A DNA stretch of 50,872 nt from positions 30-50,901 of the forward strand of contig WQSR01000015.1 in NCBI GenBank assembly GCA_009787785.1. Direction: 5' to 3'. This DNA comes from Defluviitaleaceae bacterium. Its GTDB lineage: Bacteria > Bacillota > Clostridia > Lachnospirales > WQUN01. Under the pieces are notes generated by a model. It searched no databases, was not told the DNA's origin, and saw only the letters and a program-made list of their open reading frames with translations. Every line of letters begins with the position of its first letter. Positions within the stretch are counted from its first letter, which is position 1. The position numbers and the translations under genes are program-made. Positions 1-7,111 of this stretch are shown one piece after another.

Positions 1-1045
1 GGGGGGGGGGGTCGGGCAACACGCCGGTTTCAACGCCGGTGGGCGCGCTCACCAAGTCCTGCTCGGCGAAAACCGGGGTCAGGCCGCCGTTGGCCATTTG
101 CGCAAGCAGATTGCGGTAGCCCGTGGTGAGGAAGCCGATTTCGATTTCCATACGCTCGATGCGGTCCTGGTTGCGCACCAGCTCGAAGCCCATGACAAAT
201 ACAATCACCAAGAGCACCGCGCACAGGCTCCCTATCAACTGCATGGGACGCCGGGGTAACATCGCACCCCGTTTGCGCATACGCTGGTTAGCGTAGCGGC
301 TGGGGGTACGCAGGCTTTCTTCTGCGTCGTCGCGCTCGCGGTAGCCGGAATAGCGCGGCCCCACCAGGGGGGGCTCTTCTTCCCTGTCTTCCTTGGGGGG
401 GTTGATTTCCGCCAGCTCCAGCTCGTCTTCGGTGTACATATTGGGCTGGATGTCAACAAAAGTGGGGGCCTTGGCGGTATAATCCATGGCTTTATTGGCC
501 AGCATGTATTCGTGCATGTTCGTGTTCTTGTCGTAATAGATGAAATAGCCGCTTTGCTCCGTCATGCGCTCGCCGGGGGTCATGGCGTTGGGGTTGGGTA
601 CGTAGAAAACCGTGGCGCGTTCCAAGGGGTCCGCCACCAGCATAATTTGATAGGGCTTGTGGAACTGCCGCACATGGTACCCGGCGTATTGCTGGTTGAG
701 GAATGTCCCGTACCCCGGCTGGGATTGCATCCACCCGATGATTTCCATGCCCTTGAAATGCTCCTCCAGCATTTGCTGGGCGTAGTCCACGCTTTTTTCC
801 GAGAAGCGCAAAAAGCCCTCGCTTTCCTCGGTGTGCTTACCGTGAATCGCACCGTTTACAAACACGATGGGCGCGCCGTCAATCTCCAGATGCCGCCCCA
901 CCAGGAAGGCCAGCCGCTCGCTGTAGCCCCCCGCCTCTGCGTACTGATGCAGAAATGTACAGACATAGTCCTCCACGTAAATCCGCAACCCGTCGCCGAT
1001 ACTTCCAATTTGCTTTATGTTGGTAGGCAATGTAAAATCGCTCAT
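1..1045 (-). CDS. Membrane-anchored protein with degenerate JAMM/MPN-like domain (3' end outside window)
   Basis: The reading frame is open from an ATG at 1045 to the window edge, so about 348 residues are visible and the C-terminus is missing. AAGGAG lies 8 nt before the ATG. Residues about 40-150 resemble the Mov34/MPN (JAMM) fold, including a GWMQSQPGYG stretch (104-113) where active JAMM peptidases have GWxHSHPG, and a VADP strand end (137-140). Both metal-binding His are Gln (107, 109), and the usual downstream Ser and Asp are not evident, so it is probably not a peptidase. A charged, Pro-rich linker (about 210-265) leads to one membrane segment (268-289) and a short coiled segment. The N-terminal domain is therefore probably cytoplasmic. 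The visible end runs into prolines encoded by the C-run at the window edge. The role is unknown. Confidence 0.75.
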   Translation of the reverse strand, partial: MSDFTLPTNIKQIGSIGDGLRIYVEDYVCTFLHQYAEAGGYSERLAFLVGRHLEIDGAPIVFVNGAIHGKHTEESEGFLRFSEKSVDYAQQMLEEHFKGMEIIGWMQSQPGYGTFLNQQYAGYHVRQFHKPYQIMLVADPLERATVFYVPNPNAMTPGERMTEQSGYFIYYDKNTNMHEYMLANKAMDYTAKAPTFVDIQPNMYTEDELELAEINPPKEDREEEPPLVGPRYSGYRERDDAEESLRTPSRYANQRMRKRGAMLPRRPMQLIGSLCAVLLVIVFVMGFELVRNQDRIERMEIEIGFLTTGYRNLLAQMANGGLTPVFAEQDLVSAPTGVETGVLPDPPP

Positions 1046-1118
1046 ACCCCCACGCTCCTTTCCAATGGGGCGGTGCCCGTTTGGTTGCACAAGCCTAACA
1101 AGCACTATATGCGATATA

Positions 1119-1127
1119 TGGTAAAAT
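1119..1127 (+). promoter_or_regulatory. Candidate extended -10 promoter for the permease/two-component operon
   Basis: TG-G-TAAAAT (extended -10 form) lies 57 bp before the permease start, in the 138-bp gap between divergent genes. No good -35 box is at the standard distance, which an extended -10 promoter can tolerate. This is inferred from sequence only. Confidence 0.35.
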
Positions 1128-1183
1128 ATAGGAGGCTTGCTCCACTTCTCGCCGCAAATTTCGCACGCCACAAGGAGGGTAAA

Positions 1184-2230
1184 ATGTACGAAATGTATAT
1201 GCGCAACAAGCAAATCATCGACCGGATGGCCTTCTTCGCGCTGATTACCTTACTGGTGTACGCGCTCTTTACTTTCTTGTGGGATTTCCTTTCTCCGTTT
1301 TTCTTTGGATTTATTATCGCGTTGTTAATGGAGCCGCTGATTCGGCTGATGCTACACCGCTTTAAGTTTAAGCGGTGGATGGCGGCTTTGCTGTGCTTGC
1401 TGATTTTTCTGGCGGCGGCGGCCAGCCTGGGCACCTGGCTGATTACCACCTTGATTCGGCAGGTGGCTTCCTTTGTAGAGGCCGCGCCGACGCACATCGA
1501 AGATATTGTGTACCGCCTTGAGGAATGGCTGACCCGCTTCGCGGACAATTTCCCCGCGCTGTCCATACCGGACTTGCAGGATATGCTGGTTTCCGCCGTG
1601 ATGGGCTTGTTCGGCGACGTGGTGCAGGACCAGGCCCCCCGCTGGGCGGCGGCGGTACCGGAATTTTTGATTAACGTCATCCTCACGCTGGTAAGCGCGT
1701 ATTTCTTCATGGCGGACAGGGAGCGGATTTTCGCCGCTGTGGCCCGGGCGTGCCCCAAGGGGCTGGCCGTGCATTTCCGGCAGACGCGGAAGAGCTTTTC
1801 CCAGGCTATGGCGGGCTATTTCCGCGCCCAGTACATTTTGATGAGCATGGTGGGCATTATCAGTATCATCGGGCTGTTGATTATCCGTAGCCCCTTCGCG
1901 CTGTTCCTGGGCTTGCTCCTTGCGGTGCTGGACTTTTTGCCCATTGTGGGTGCGGGGTCGGTGCTGATTCCCTGGGCCTTGCTTTCCTTTATCATCGGTG
2001 ACACGCGGCAGGGAATCAGCCTTGCCATCATCTACGGCATCATCACCATCACGCGGCAGGTGCTCCAGCCCAAGATACTGGGGGACCAGATTGGCGTGCA
2101 TCCCTTGGTTTCCCTGATGTCGATATTCATTGGGTTCCGGCTGTTCGGGCTGTTGGGCTTGATTATCGGCCCCACGCTGGTGATGCTCCTTGTCGCGGCG
2201 CGAAAGGGCGAAGAGCGCGATGGGGAATAG
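1184..2230 (+). CDS. AI-2E family transporter (permease)
   Basis: Polytopic membrane protein of 348 aa in the AI-2E/YdiK-like permease family (about 350 aa is usual). Hydrophobic segments pair up near residues 15-55 and 65-95, a soluble stretch follows (about 105-150), and further segments run to the C-terminus. The end carries the family's typical ILGDQIGVHPL and FGLLGLIIGP patterns. The start is the ATG at 1184, with AAGGAGGG 4 nt upstream. A longer in-frame opening exists but has no ribosome site and overlaps the divergent gene. The family exports small molecules or ions and its substrates are rarely known, so the name does not prove AI-2 transport. The stop overlaps the next gene's start by 11 bp, so it is probably co-transcribed with the two-component genes. 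Confidence 0.85.
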   Translation: MYEMYMRNKQIIDRMAFFALITLLVYALFTFLWDFLSPFFFGFIIALLMEPLIRLMLHRFKFKRWMAALLCLLIFLAAAASLGTWLITTLIRQVASFVEAAPTHIEDIVYRLEEWLTRFADNFPALSIPDLQDMLVSAVMGLFGDVVQDQAPRWAAAVPEFLINVILTLVSAYFFMADRERIFAAVARACPKGLAVHFRQTRKSFSQAMAGYFRAQYILMSMVGIISIIGLLIIRSPFALFLGLLLAVLDFLPIVGAGSVLIPWALLSFIIGDTRQGISLAIIYGIITITRQVLQPKILGDQIGVHPLVSLMSIFIGFRLFGLLGLIIGPTLVMLLVAARKGEERDGE

Positions 2231-2882
2231 GCTACTGCTGTGCGAGGACGAGGAAAACATCGTTTCCTTTCTCCGGGCGGAGCTGGAATGGGAGGGCTTC
2301 ACCGTGGACGTGGCCCCGGAGGGCGATGCGGCGGTACGGCTTTTTTCCCACAATGAATACGATTTGGTACTGCTGGATGTGATGCTCCCGGTCAAAAACG
2401 GGCTGGAAGTGCTCCGCGAAATCCGCAAAACCAGCCCCGTCCCCGTCATCATCCTTACGGCGCGGAAGGAAATATACGACAAGGTGGCCTTCCTCAACGC
2501 CGGCGCGGACGACTACGTGACCAAGCCCTTCGATACCCTGGAGCTGATTGCCCGGGTACGGCGCAACATCAGCCGCGCAGGCCAACCCCGGGAGACCCCC
2601 GGCGAGGGGCTACATATATGTAAGGACAGCTACCGCGCCTTGGTGAACGGCGAAGAAGTGAAACTGACCAAAACGGAATTTGAAATTTTGGCGTATCTCC
2701 ACCAGCACAGCGGCAAGGTGAAAACCCGGGAGGAAATCATCCGGGCCGTCTTTGGCAATTTCTACGGCGAGTCCAATATCATCGACACCAATATCAAAAA
2801 CATCCGCGCCAAGCTGGTCACGCATACCCACCGGGAGATGATTCACACCGTACGCGGGAAGGGGTACATGGCGCGCAAATGA
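2220..2882 (+). CDS. OmpR/PhoB-family response regulator
   Basis: Two-domain transcription factor of 220 aa. The receiver domain (about 4-115) has the acidic pair D10/E11, phosphoacceptor D53 in LLDVMLP, T80 and K102 in TKPFD, so it looks fully functional. The C-terminal winged helix (about 125-218) has the usual LTKTEFEILAYL, SREEI-like and GKGYMARK elements. The start is the ATG at 2220, inside the permease 3' end; a slightly earlier frame opening adds ten residues that do not belong to a receiver. The stop overlaps the kinase start in an ATGA junction, which indicates translational coupling. It probably acts on promoters in response to the neighbouring kinase. The target genes are not visible, though the permease is a candidate. 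Confidence 0.93.
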   Translation: MGNRLLLCEDEENIVSFLRAELEWEGFTVDVAPEGDAAVRLFSHNEYDLVLLDVMLPVKNGLEVLREIRKTSPVPVIILTARKEIYDKVAFLNAGADDYVTKPFDTLELIARVRRNISRAGQPRETPGEGLHICKDSYRALVNGEEVKLTKTEFEILAYLHQHSGKVKTREEIIRAVFGNFYGESNIIDTNIKNIRAKLVTHTHREMIHTVRGKGYMARK

Positions 2883-3919
2883 AAAACTGGAACCGCACCA
2901 CCCGCCTCACCCTATTCTCCACGGCGGCCATCACCGCCGTCATGTTCATTTTGCAATTATTTATTTTGGATATCCGGCCCAACGCGCCATACGTGGCTTT
3001 TTTCGCGTTGCCCGTCACCGCGCTGTTGGCCTATGTGGTGAGCGCGGTGGTCATTGACAAGGCCATGAACCCCATCCGCCTGATGATTGAAAAAATCCGC
3101 GAAATCGGCAACATGAATTTCACCAAGCCCCTGGTGGTATACGATGAAAGCGAGGACATCCGCGAATACGCCGCCGCCTTCAACCAAATGGCCCACCGGC
3201 TGGGCGGCTACATCGAGCGGCAAAAACGCTTCATTTCCGATGCCTCCCACGAGCTGGCCACCCCCATCACCGTCATCAACGGCCATGCGGATTTGCTCCT
3301 GCGCCGCGCCCACGATAACCCGCACCTGCTGGAAGCAAGCCTGGCCACCATCAAGTCCGAGGCGGTGCGCATGAATGATTTGGTGGACAGCCTACTCATG
3401 CTGGCCCGGAGCGACAGCGGCAAGGAAATCTACCATTTCGCGCCCGTGGACATGACCCGTCTGCTGGAGGAGGGCATGGCCGAGGCGCGGCTCATCGCGC
3501 CGGATTTTTCCTTTGAAGCGGCCATCGCCCCCAACCTTTCGGCCATCTGCGACGAAAACGCCATCCGGCGGGTGGTGCGCATTTTACTCTCCAACGCGGT
3601 GAAATACGCCAAGGATACGAACCCAGCCGATAACAATTTGTTACCGACTGGCCGCGTATCCGTAAGCGCGGAGGCCGCCCACGGCACGGTGAAAGTCACC
3701 GTCCGCGACAATGGCATCGGCATTCCCCCCGCTTATCTCCCCCATATTTTCGAGCGGTTCTACCGGGTGGACCCCGCCCGCACCCACAAGCCCGGCTCCG
3801 CTGGCTCCTCCGGCCTGGGCCTGGCCATTGCCCGGGAAATCATCACCGCCCACGGCGGGGAAATCCACGCCGAAAGCGAACCGGGGGAGGGGACGGCGAT
3901 TGTGTTTTCTACACCGTAA
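2879..3919 (+). CDS. Sensor histidine kinase
   Basis: Membrane kinase of 346 aa partnered with the response regulator. Two membrane segments (about 10-30 and 38-60) enclose only a few external residues, so it probably senses membrane state or a partner protein, perhaps the permease. A HAMP region follows (about 62-112). The HisKA motif SDASHELATPI carries phospho-acceptor H124. ATP-binding boxes follow: the N box LLSNAVKYA, the G1 box DNGIGIP, an F box in FERFYR, and SGLGLAIA. All catalytic boxes are intact. The start overlaps the regulator stop by 4 bp. Just after its stop the base composition switches from GC-rich to AT-rich, which marks the edge of an accessory island. Confidence 0.93.
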   Translation: MKNWNRTTRLTLFSTAAITAVMFILQLFILDIRPNAPYVAFFALPVTALLAYVVSAVVIDKAMNPIRLMIEKIREIGNMNFTKPLVVYDESEDIREYAAAFNQMAHRLGGYIERQKRFISDASHELATPITVINGHADLLLRRAHDNPHLLEASLATIKSEAVRMNDLVDSLLMLARSDSGKEIYHFAPVDMTRLLEEGMAEARLIAPDFSFEAAIAPNLSAICDENAIRRVVRILLSNAVKYAKDTNPADNNLLPTGRVSVSAEAAHGTVKVTVRDNGIGIPPAYLPHIFERFYRVDPARTHKPGSAGSSGLGLAIAREIITAHGGEIHAESEPGEGTAIVFSTP

Positions 3920-3974
3920 CGCTATATTGGGTGCATACGATGAAATTTATATAACCTACAGGGAGGGATTCACA

Positions 3975-4775
3975 TTGACTCAACCAGAAGCGGAAGCCCG
4001 TTATCCTTATTTTTTTGGTGGGTTTGGGGGATTTGCACCCACCTATGATGAATCAAATATGGTTAGACTAGACGAGTATCAAGGCCAAGCATATATTCAA
4101 CTTGCCTGTACACAATTGGTCGGGTCGAATGAACCCGGATTTGGATATCCGGGTCTTACCGAGATGGCCTGTAGCTTGAAGGAACAGGAAAAGAAGCAAA
4201 AACAAATCATTGACGAATGGATTGCGTTTTTTAAGACAAATCCCAAAGCACTGACAGGGGTTCTTTTCCGAACAGGAATCACGCAGAAAGTATTGGAGGC
4301 TGTTTGTCATCAAGAAAACTTAGAAATTTTACGGATTAAATGGGGAACTCAGCTGGATTTATCTGTGCTTCAAAATGTCCCTAAATTAAAAGCCCTTTAT
4401 TTTGATGGATTTCGCTCCCCGCTACCGAATGTATCATTTCTTGACTGTTTGCAAAATTTAAGCGTTTTAAACCTATATTCAATTAATAACATTGAAGATT
4501 TTTCGCCGCTATATCGCATGAAAAATCTTGAGGAATTATCTATATCAGGTAAAGCATCTACAAAAGGCAAACGAATCATTTTCAAAGACGTAGAATTTCT
4601 TCAAAATTGTCCGAATTTAAAGATGTTTGGCTTTGGATATGCGGAAATAAAGCGGTTATACACAGCTTCAGAACTTGAAGTGCTAAGACAAAAACTGCCC
4701 CACTTGCATACCAGTTGCGACTTCTTTGCAAGAACCATCGCAATGGCATCGAAAGGAAAACATATCATATTATAA
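3975..4775 (+). CDS. Leucine-rich-repeat-like protein
   Basis: Predicted 266-aa soluble protein with no signal peptide or membrane segment. The second half has degenerate leucine-rich repeats (for example LEILRIKWGTQLDLSVLQ, LKALYFDGF, LSVLNLYSINNIEDFSPLY, LEELSISGK), spaced about 22-27 residues. The N-terminal 80 residues match no family I recognise. The start chosen is TTG 3975, preceded by GGGAGGG with 7-nt spacing. A longer opening in the same frame would overlap the kinase gene antiparallel to nothing and has no ribosome site. The gene is AT-rich compared with the kinase, which suggests horizontal acquisition. LRR proteins of this kind usually bind other proteins; the partner is unknown. 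Confidence 0.7.
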   Translation: MTQPEAEARYPYFFGGFGGFAPTYDESNMVRLDEYQGQAYIQLACTQLVGSNEPGFGYPGLTEMACSLKEQEKKQKQIIDEWIAFFKTNPKALTGVLFRTGITQKVLEAVCHQENLEILRIKWGTQLDLSVLQNVPKLKALYFDGFRSPLPNVSFLDCLQNLSVLNLYSINNIEDFSPLYRMKNLEELSISGKASTKGKRIIFKDVEFLQNCPNLKMFGFGYAEIKRLYTASELEVLRQKLPHLHTSCDFFARTIAMASKGKHIIL

Positions 4776-4795
4776 GTAGACATATTATAAGCAGA
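4766..4795. repeat. Tandem 15-bp duplication across the LRR stop codon
   Basis: CATATTATAAGTAGA (4766-4780) is followed directly by CATATTATAAGCAGA (4781-4795), 14 of 15 identical. The first copy contains the LRR gene's stop codon. It looks like a slippage or insertion scar. Confidence 0.8.
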
Positions 4796-4830
4796 ACGCT
4801 GTGATGGTAATTATCTTCCATCCTGTATTA

Positions 4831-5808
4831 TTAAATCAATACATTTTTCCCATTCCAACTCGTCATCATATCGCTATGTTCATCAAGAAGTGCTTGTGCC
4901 GCCGTAGGGATTGCATCACGTTTTAATTCCCACGAATTTTGGTTCAATTCCAATTCAACATCAAATATCTTTTTGGACAGACCCTGAATGATTTTTCGTT
5001 CTGCATAAGCATGAGCACGTGTTTTATCATCGGTAGTAGCCATATTTTTAAGGAAGTGAAAAAATGTGTCCATTTCCTTGAGGTAAATCAATTCCACAAG
5101 TTTAGCACGGTATTCCAAATCAACACTATTCATTTTTGGATGTCTTTTTTTATCAAAAAAATGTTGCCCTTCATGCTTCAATAGACTTACCTTAAACTCA
5201 TCTAATTCCGTGTCATATTTTTCTTTGAAATATGTACACCCTCTTTTTGTGACCCAACCACCTGTACCGATTTCGCCCATAGACAAATAATCGGCCCAAC
5301 CCCTTGTAATCAAGCCGTCCATTTCGACAACCTCAATTTCGACCTGCCCATTTGGCAACTCGACCATTTCATTTCGAGCTGTCTGCTTGCGCCATAAAAC
5401 CAAGTTAGGATAAATATCTACATCTCCAAAAATCGCATGATAGCCATATTTCTTAAAATATTTCGGAACAAGAATATTCATAGCCAAATATGCAAACCTT
5501 TTGGAGATTTTTGCATACAAACCCACCCTCGGAATGAAGGGCTTTAATTTTTCGACAATGGCATTTTGAGCTTCAATTGTTGTGGGATTAGTCTTGAGCA
5601 TCCATTTTAGAAAATCCTCATAAACAAGCAAAAACGGAGTAATACGCTCGTCATCGGCTTTTAGGAAATACTCGTCACCCTCAAAAATACGCTTGTATTT
5701 CGCAAGTAACTCCGAGCCATCATCAAGCTCTTTTAGATATGAAACAATCTCGTTGTATCCACCTAATAGACAAAGGCTCTTGTACTTATTCTTGTCGAAA
5801 CCTCCCAT
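4831..5808 (-). CDS. Putative HExxH zinc metalloprotease-like protein
   Basis: Protein of 325 aa, probably cytoplasmic, with no signal peptide. LLKHEGQHFFDKK contains an HExxH motif (His212, Glu213, His216), and an acidic residue 16 positions on (E232 in DLEYRAKL) could be the third zinc ligand of a gluzincin. The helix before it (EFKVSLLK) fits a zincin active-site helix. The rest is unfamiliar, with an N-terminal helical region and a central beta-rich segment (VELPNGQVEIEVVEMDG). The start at 5808 has GAGGGGG upstream. It converges with the LRR gene. Base composition is AT-rich like the rest of the island. The fold assignment is inference from the motif alone; it might be an anti-phage or toxin-like protease, but nothing here shows that. 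Confidence 0.6.
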   Translation of the reverse strand: MGGFDKNKYKSLCLLGGYNEIVSYLKELDDGSELLAKYKRIFEGDEYFLKADDERITPFLLVYEDFLKWMLKTNPTTIEAQNAIVEKLKPFIPRVGLYAKISKRFAYLAMNILVPKYFKKYGYHAIFGDVDIYPNLVLWRKQTARNEMVELPNGQVEIEVVEMDGLITRGWADYLSMGEIGTGGWVTKRGCTYFKEKYDTELDEFKVSLLKHEGQHFFDKKRHPKMNSVDLEYRAKLVELIYLKEMDTFFHFLKNMATTDDKTRAHAYAERKIIQGLSKKIFDVELELNQNSWELKRDAIPTAAQALLDEHSDMMTSWNGKNVLI

Positions 5809-5972
5809 GTCTTACCCCCTCTTTTCACCGACAGTATAATATAAATTTTTGCCCACGTACATAGTAGCCTTGCACTAGATATTTTTCAAGTTGGCTAAGG
5901 TTATGCGCTATCGTATCAGATTTCCATTATTCTTCTCCTGCTCAAAATATTAGCTAACTATTAAGCGTTAGA

Positions 5973-6065
5973 ATGTGTGCTATGAAGGGTGGAAATAACG
6001 CCGTTCGGAAAACTTTGCCTCAAAAGCACTATTGTTGTGATAAAATGACTTTATTGGCTGAATAG
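5973..6065 (+). CDS. Possible leader peptide (30 codons) before GNAT1
   Basis: ATG 5973 opens a 30-codon frame (MCAMKGG...KMTLLAE) ending in TAG at 6063, followed 13 bp later by a terminator-like hairpin and then the GNAT1 ribosome site. A short ORF, a hairpin with a U-run and then a resistance-type gene is the layout of translation-coupled attenuators upstream of ribosome-targeting antibiotic-resistance genes. The ribosome site of this ORF is weak, so translation is not assured. The 327-bp gap 5809-6135 holds only this ORF, the 27-bp repeat and the hairpin. Confidence 0.45.
   Translation: MCAMKGGNNAVRKTLPQKHYCCDKMTLLAE
5975..6001 (+). repeat. 27-bp inverted repeat, left copy, of the GNAT1 unit
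   Basis: The 27 bases here match the reverse complement of 6731-6757 at 24 positions. Shared blocks are GTGTGCT, TGAAGGGTG and TAACGC. The two copies bracket the leader, hairpin and GNAT1 gene. A third related copy lies at about 47302-47325, next to GNAT2, and shares GGAAATAACGC exactly. No clear target-site duplication was found outside the pair. Confidence 0.75.
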
Positions 6066-6078
6066 CTAAAACAAAGGG

Positions 6079-6122
6079 CGCACCTATGTACCACACTAAG
6101 CATGGTACGTGCGAATTTTTTT
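6079..6122 (+). terminator. Terminator-like attenuator hairpin before GNAT1
   Basis: The stem CGCAC-(CTAT bulge)-GTACCA pairs with TGGTAC-GTGCG around a 9-nt loop (11 bp), followed by AA and seven Ts. It ends one base before the GGAGG ribosome site of GNAT1, so it can only regulate that gene. The region 6089-6113 is nearly the same as the minus-strand sequence before GNAT2 (47802-47825). Confidence 0.7.
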
Positions 6123-6135
6123 GGAGGTTATTGAT

Positions 6136-6723
6136 ATGACTCATAAAGGAACAGTTACACTTGAAACAGAAAAGTTGATACTTCGTCGTTTTATTATAAG
6201 TGACCTTGAGCCTATGTTTTATAACGTCTGGAGTAATTATAATGTTTTGAAATGGACAAATTATGAACCAATGAACAGCATAGAAGATGTCCTTTATCCG
6301 AATAAGATATTTACTGAAAAATGGTTTGCTAAATATGATAATCTTGACTATTACAACTGGGCGATACAATTAAAATCGACGAATGGATTGATTGGTAGGG
6401 TGCGGGGTGGTTGGCTTAATAAAATGGACGAACGCATCGGGCAAATTGAGCTTGCATACGAACTTGGAGAAAATTGGTGGGGGCAAGGAATTATGACCGA
6501 GGCCGTAAAGCGGGTTATTGATTTCTTTTTCACCGAGATAGGATATAACCGTGTTTATGCCGGTCATGCGTCAGAAAATCCGGCATCGGGTAGGGTTATG
6601 AAAAAATGCGGTATGACTTATGAGGGAACATTACGACAAGGCTGTATTCAACAAGGTCGCTTATACGACGAAATGAGGTACGCCATCTTAGTTGAGGATT
6701 GCTGCAACACATATCCTTTATAA
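6136..6723 (+). CDS. GNAT-family N-acetyltransferase (GNAT1, RimJ/RimL type)
   Basis: Acetyl-CoA-dependent acetyltransferase of 195 aa, a usual length for the RimJ/RimL-like GNAT group. The N-terminal LETEKLILRRF is the group's standard opening. The acetyl-CoA loop is LGENWWGQGIMTEAV, followed by the conserved ENPASGRVMKKCGM segment. The start is ATG 6136 with GGAGG 8 nt upstream. The substrate may be a small molecule, an antibiotic or a protein N-terminus. The leader ORF and attenuator in front suggest inducible expression of a resistance-type function, but that is inference. The gene is AT-rich and is bracketed by a 27-bp inverted repeat, which suggests movement as a cassette. Confidence 0.88.
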   Translation: MTHKGTVTLETEKLILRRFIISDLEPMFYNVWSNYNVLKWTNYEPMNSIEDVLYPNKIFTEKWFAKYDNLDYYNWAIQLKSTNGLIGRVRGGWLNKMDERIGQIELAYELGENWWGQGIMTEAVKRVIDFFFTEIGYNRVYAGHASENPASGRVMKKCGMTYEGTLRQGCIQQGRLYDEMRYAILVEDCCNTYPL

Positions 6724-6761
6724 CTAAGTAGCGTTAATTACACCCTTCACAGCACACGTTG
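6722..6761 (+). repeat. 3' flank of GNAT1 cassette containing right inverted-repeat copy (6731-6757)
   Basis: These 40 bases start at the GNAT1 stop. They contain the right copy of the 27-bp inverted repeat and also align to the 40 bases downstream of GNAT2 (minus strand of 47295-47334) at about 27 of 40 positions. The match includes TAAGTAGCGTTA and a shared GTTG at the far end. Both copies occupy the same place relative to their acetyltransferase gene. Confidence 0.65.
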
Positions 6762-6965
6762 TATATTGTACTTTCTTTCACAACAATCTTTGTAAAATTG
6801 TCTATCACTAGGATGAAGTTGCGCTAGTTTTTTTTCTAAAGCATCCAATTCATCGCATGTTGCATTTTTTATATCAATTAAAGCAGGTTTTGCCTTATTA
6901 CCCAGACGCTGTGCAATTCTATTTGGGATTCTTTTCATATTGTTGAAATCATAATTATCTTTCAT
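6747..6965 (-). CDS. Small hypothetical protein (72 aa)
   Basis: AAGGAGG sits 6 nt before the ATG at 6965, which makes this short gene credible. The protein is basic and helical (for example ELDALEKKLAQLHP), with two cysteines near the end (KDCCERKYN). No family is recognised. Its last codons and stop lie inside the right 27-bp repeat of the GNAT1 unit, so the original C-terminus may have been cut off and replaced when that unit arrived. It is transcribed towards GNAT1. Confidence 0.6.
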   Translation of the reverse strand: MKDNYDFNNMKRIPNRIAQRLGNKAKPALIDIKNATCDELDALEKKLAQLHPSDRQFYKDCCERKYNIQRVL

Positions 6966-7036
6966 TTATAAGCCTCCTTTATAAGAATCTATAAACCTTC
7001 ACCAAACCTTCACACATTCACCATGACTTCTTCACC

Positions 7037-7060
7037 ATGGGCGGGATATACTCCGCCCAT
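7037..7060 (+). terminator. Hairpin with T-rich tail
   Basis: ATGGGCGG pairs perfectly with CCGCCCAT around an 8-nt loop, followed by ATTTTATTT. It looks like an intrinsic terminator for rightward transcripts and sits at the right edge of the AT-rich island. Four TTCACC-like repeats lie just before it (6998-7037). Confidence 0.5.
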
Positions 7061-7111
7061 ATTTTATTTGTTATTTCACGTGGGCGGGGTTGCCCGGAAG
7101 GGATGAGAACC

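Noticed and set aside
1..11. Phase-variable poly-G tract
   Set aside because: The run of 11 G is at the very edge of the window and fits a proline-coding C-run or an assembly break; slippage cannot be judged without the neighbouring sequence.
6722..6761. Integron attC site after GNAT1
   Set aside because: The ends AAC...GTT are suggestive, but the 40-bp site is too short, the core GTTRRRY is not met (GTTGTAT), and the inside is not a strong imperfect palindrome.
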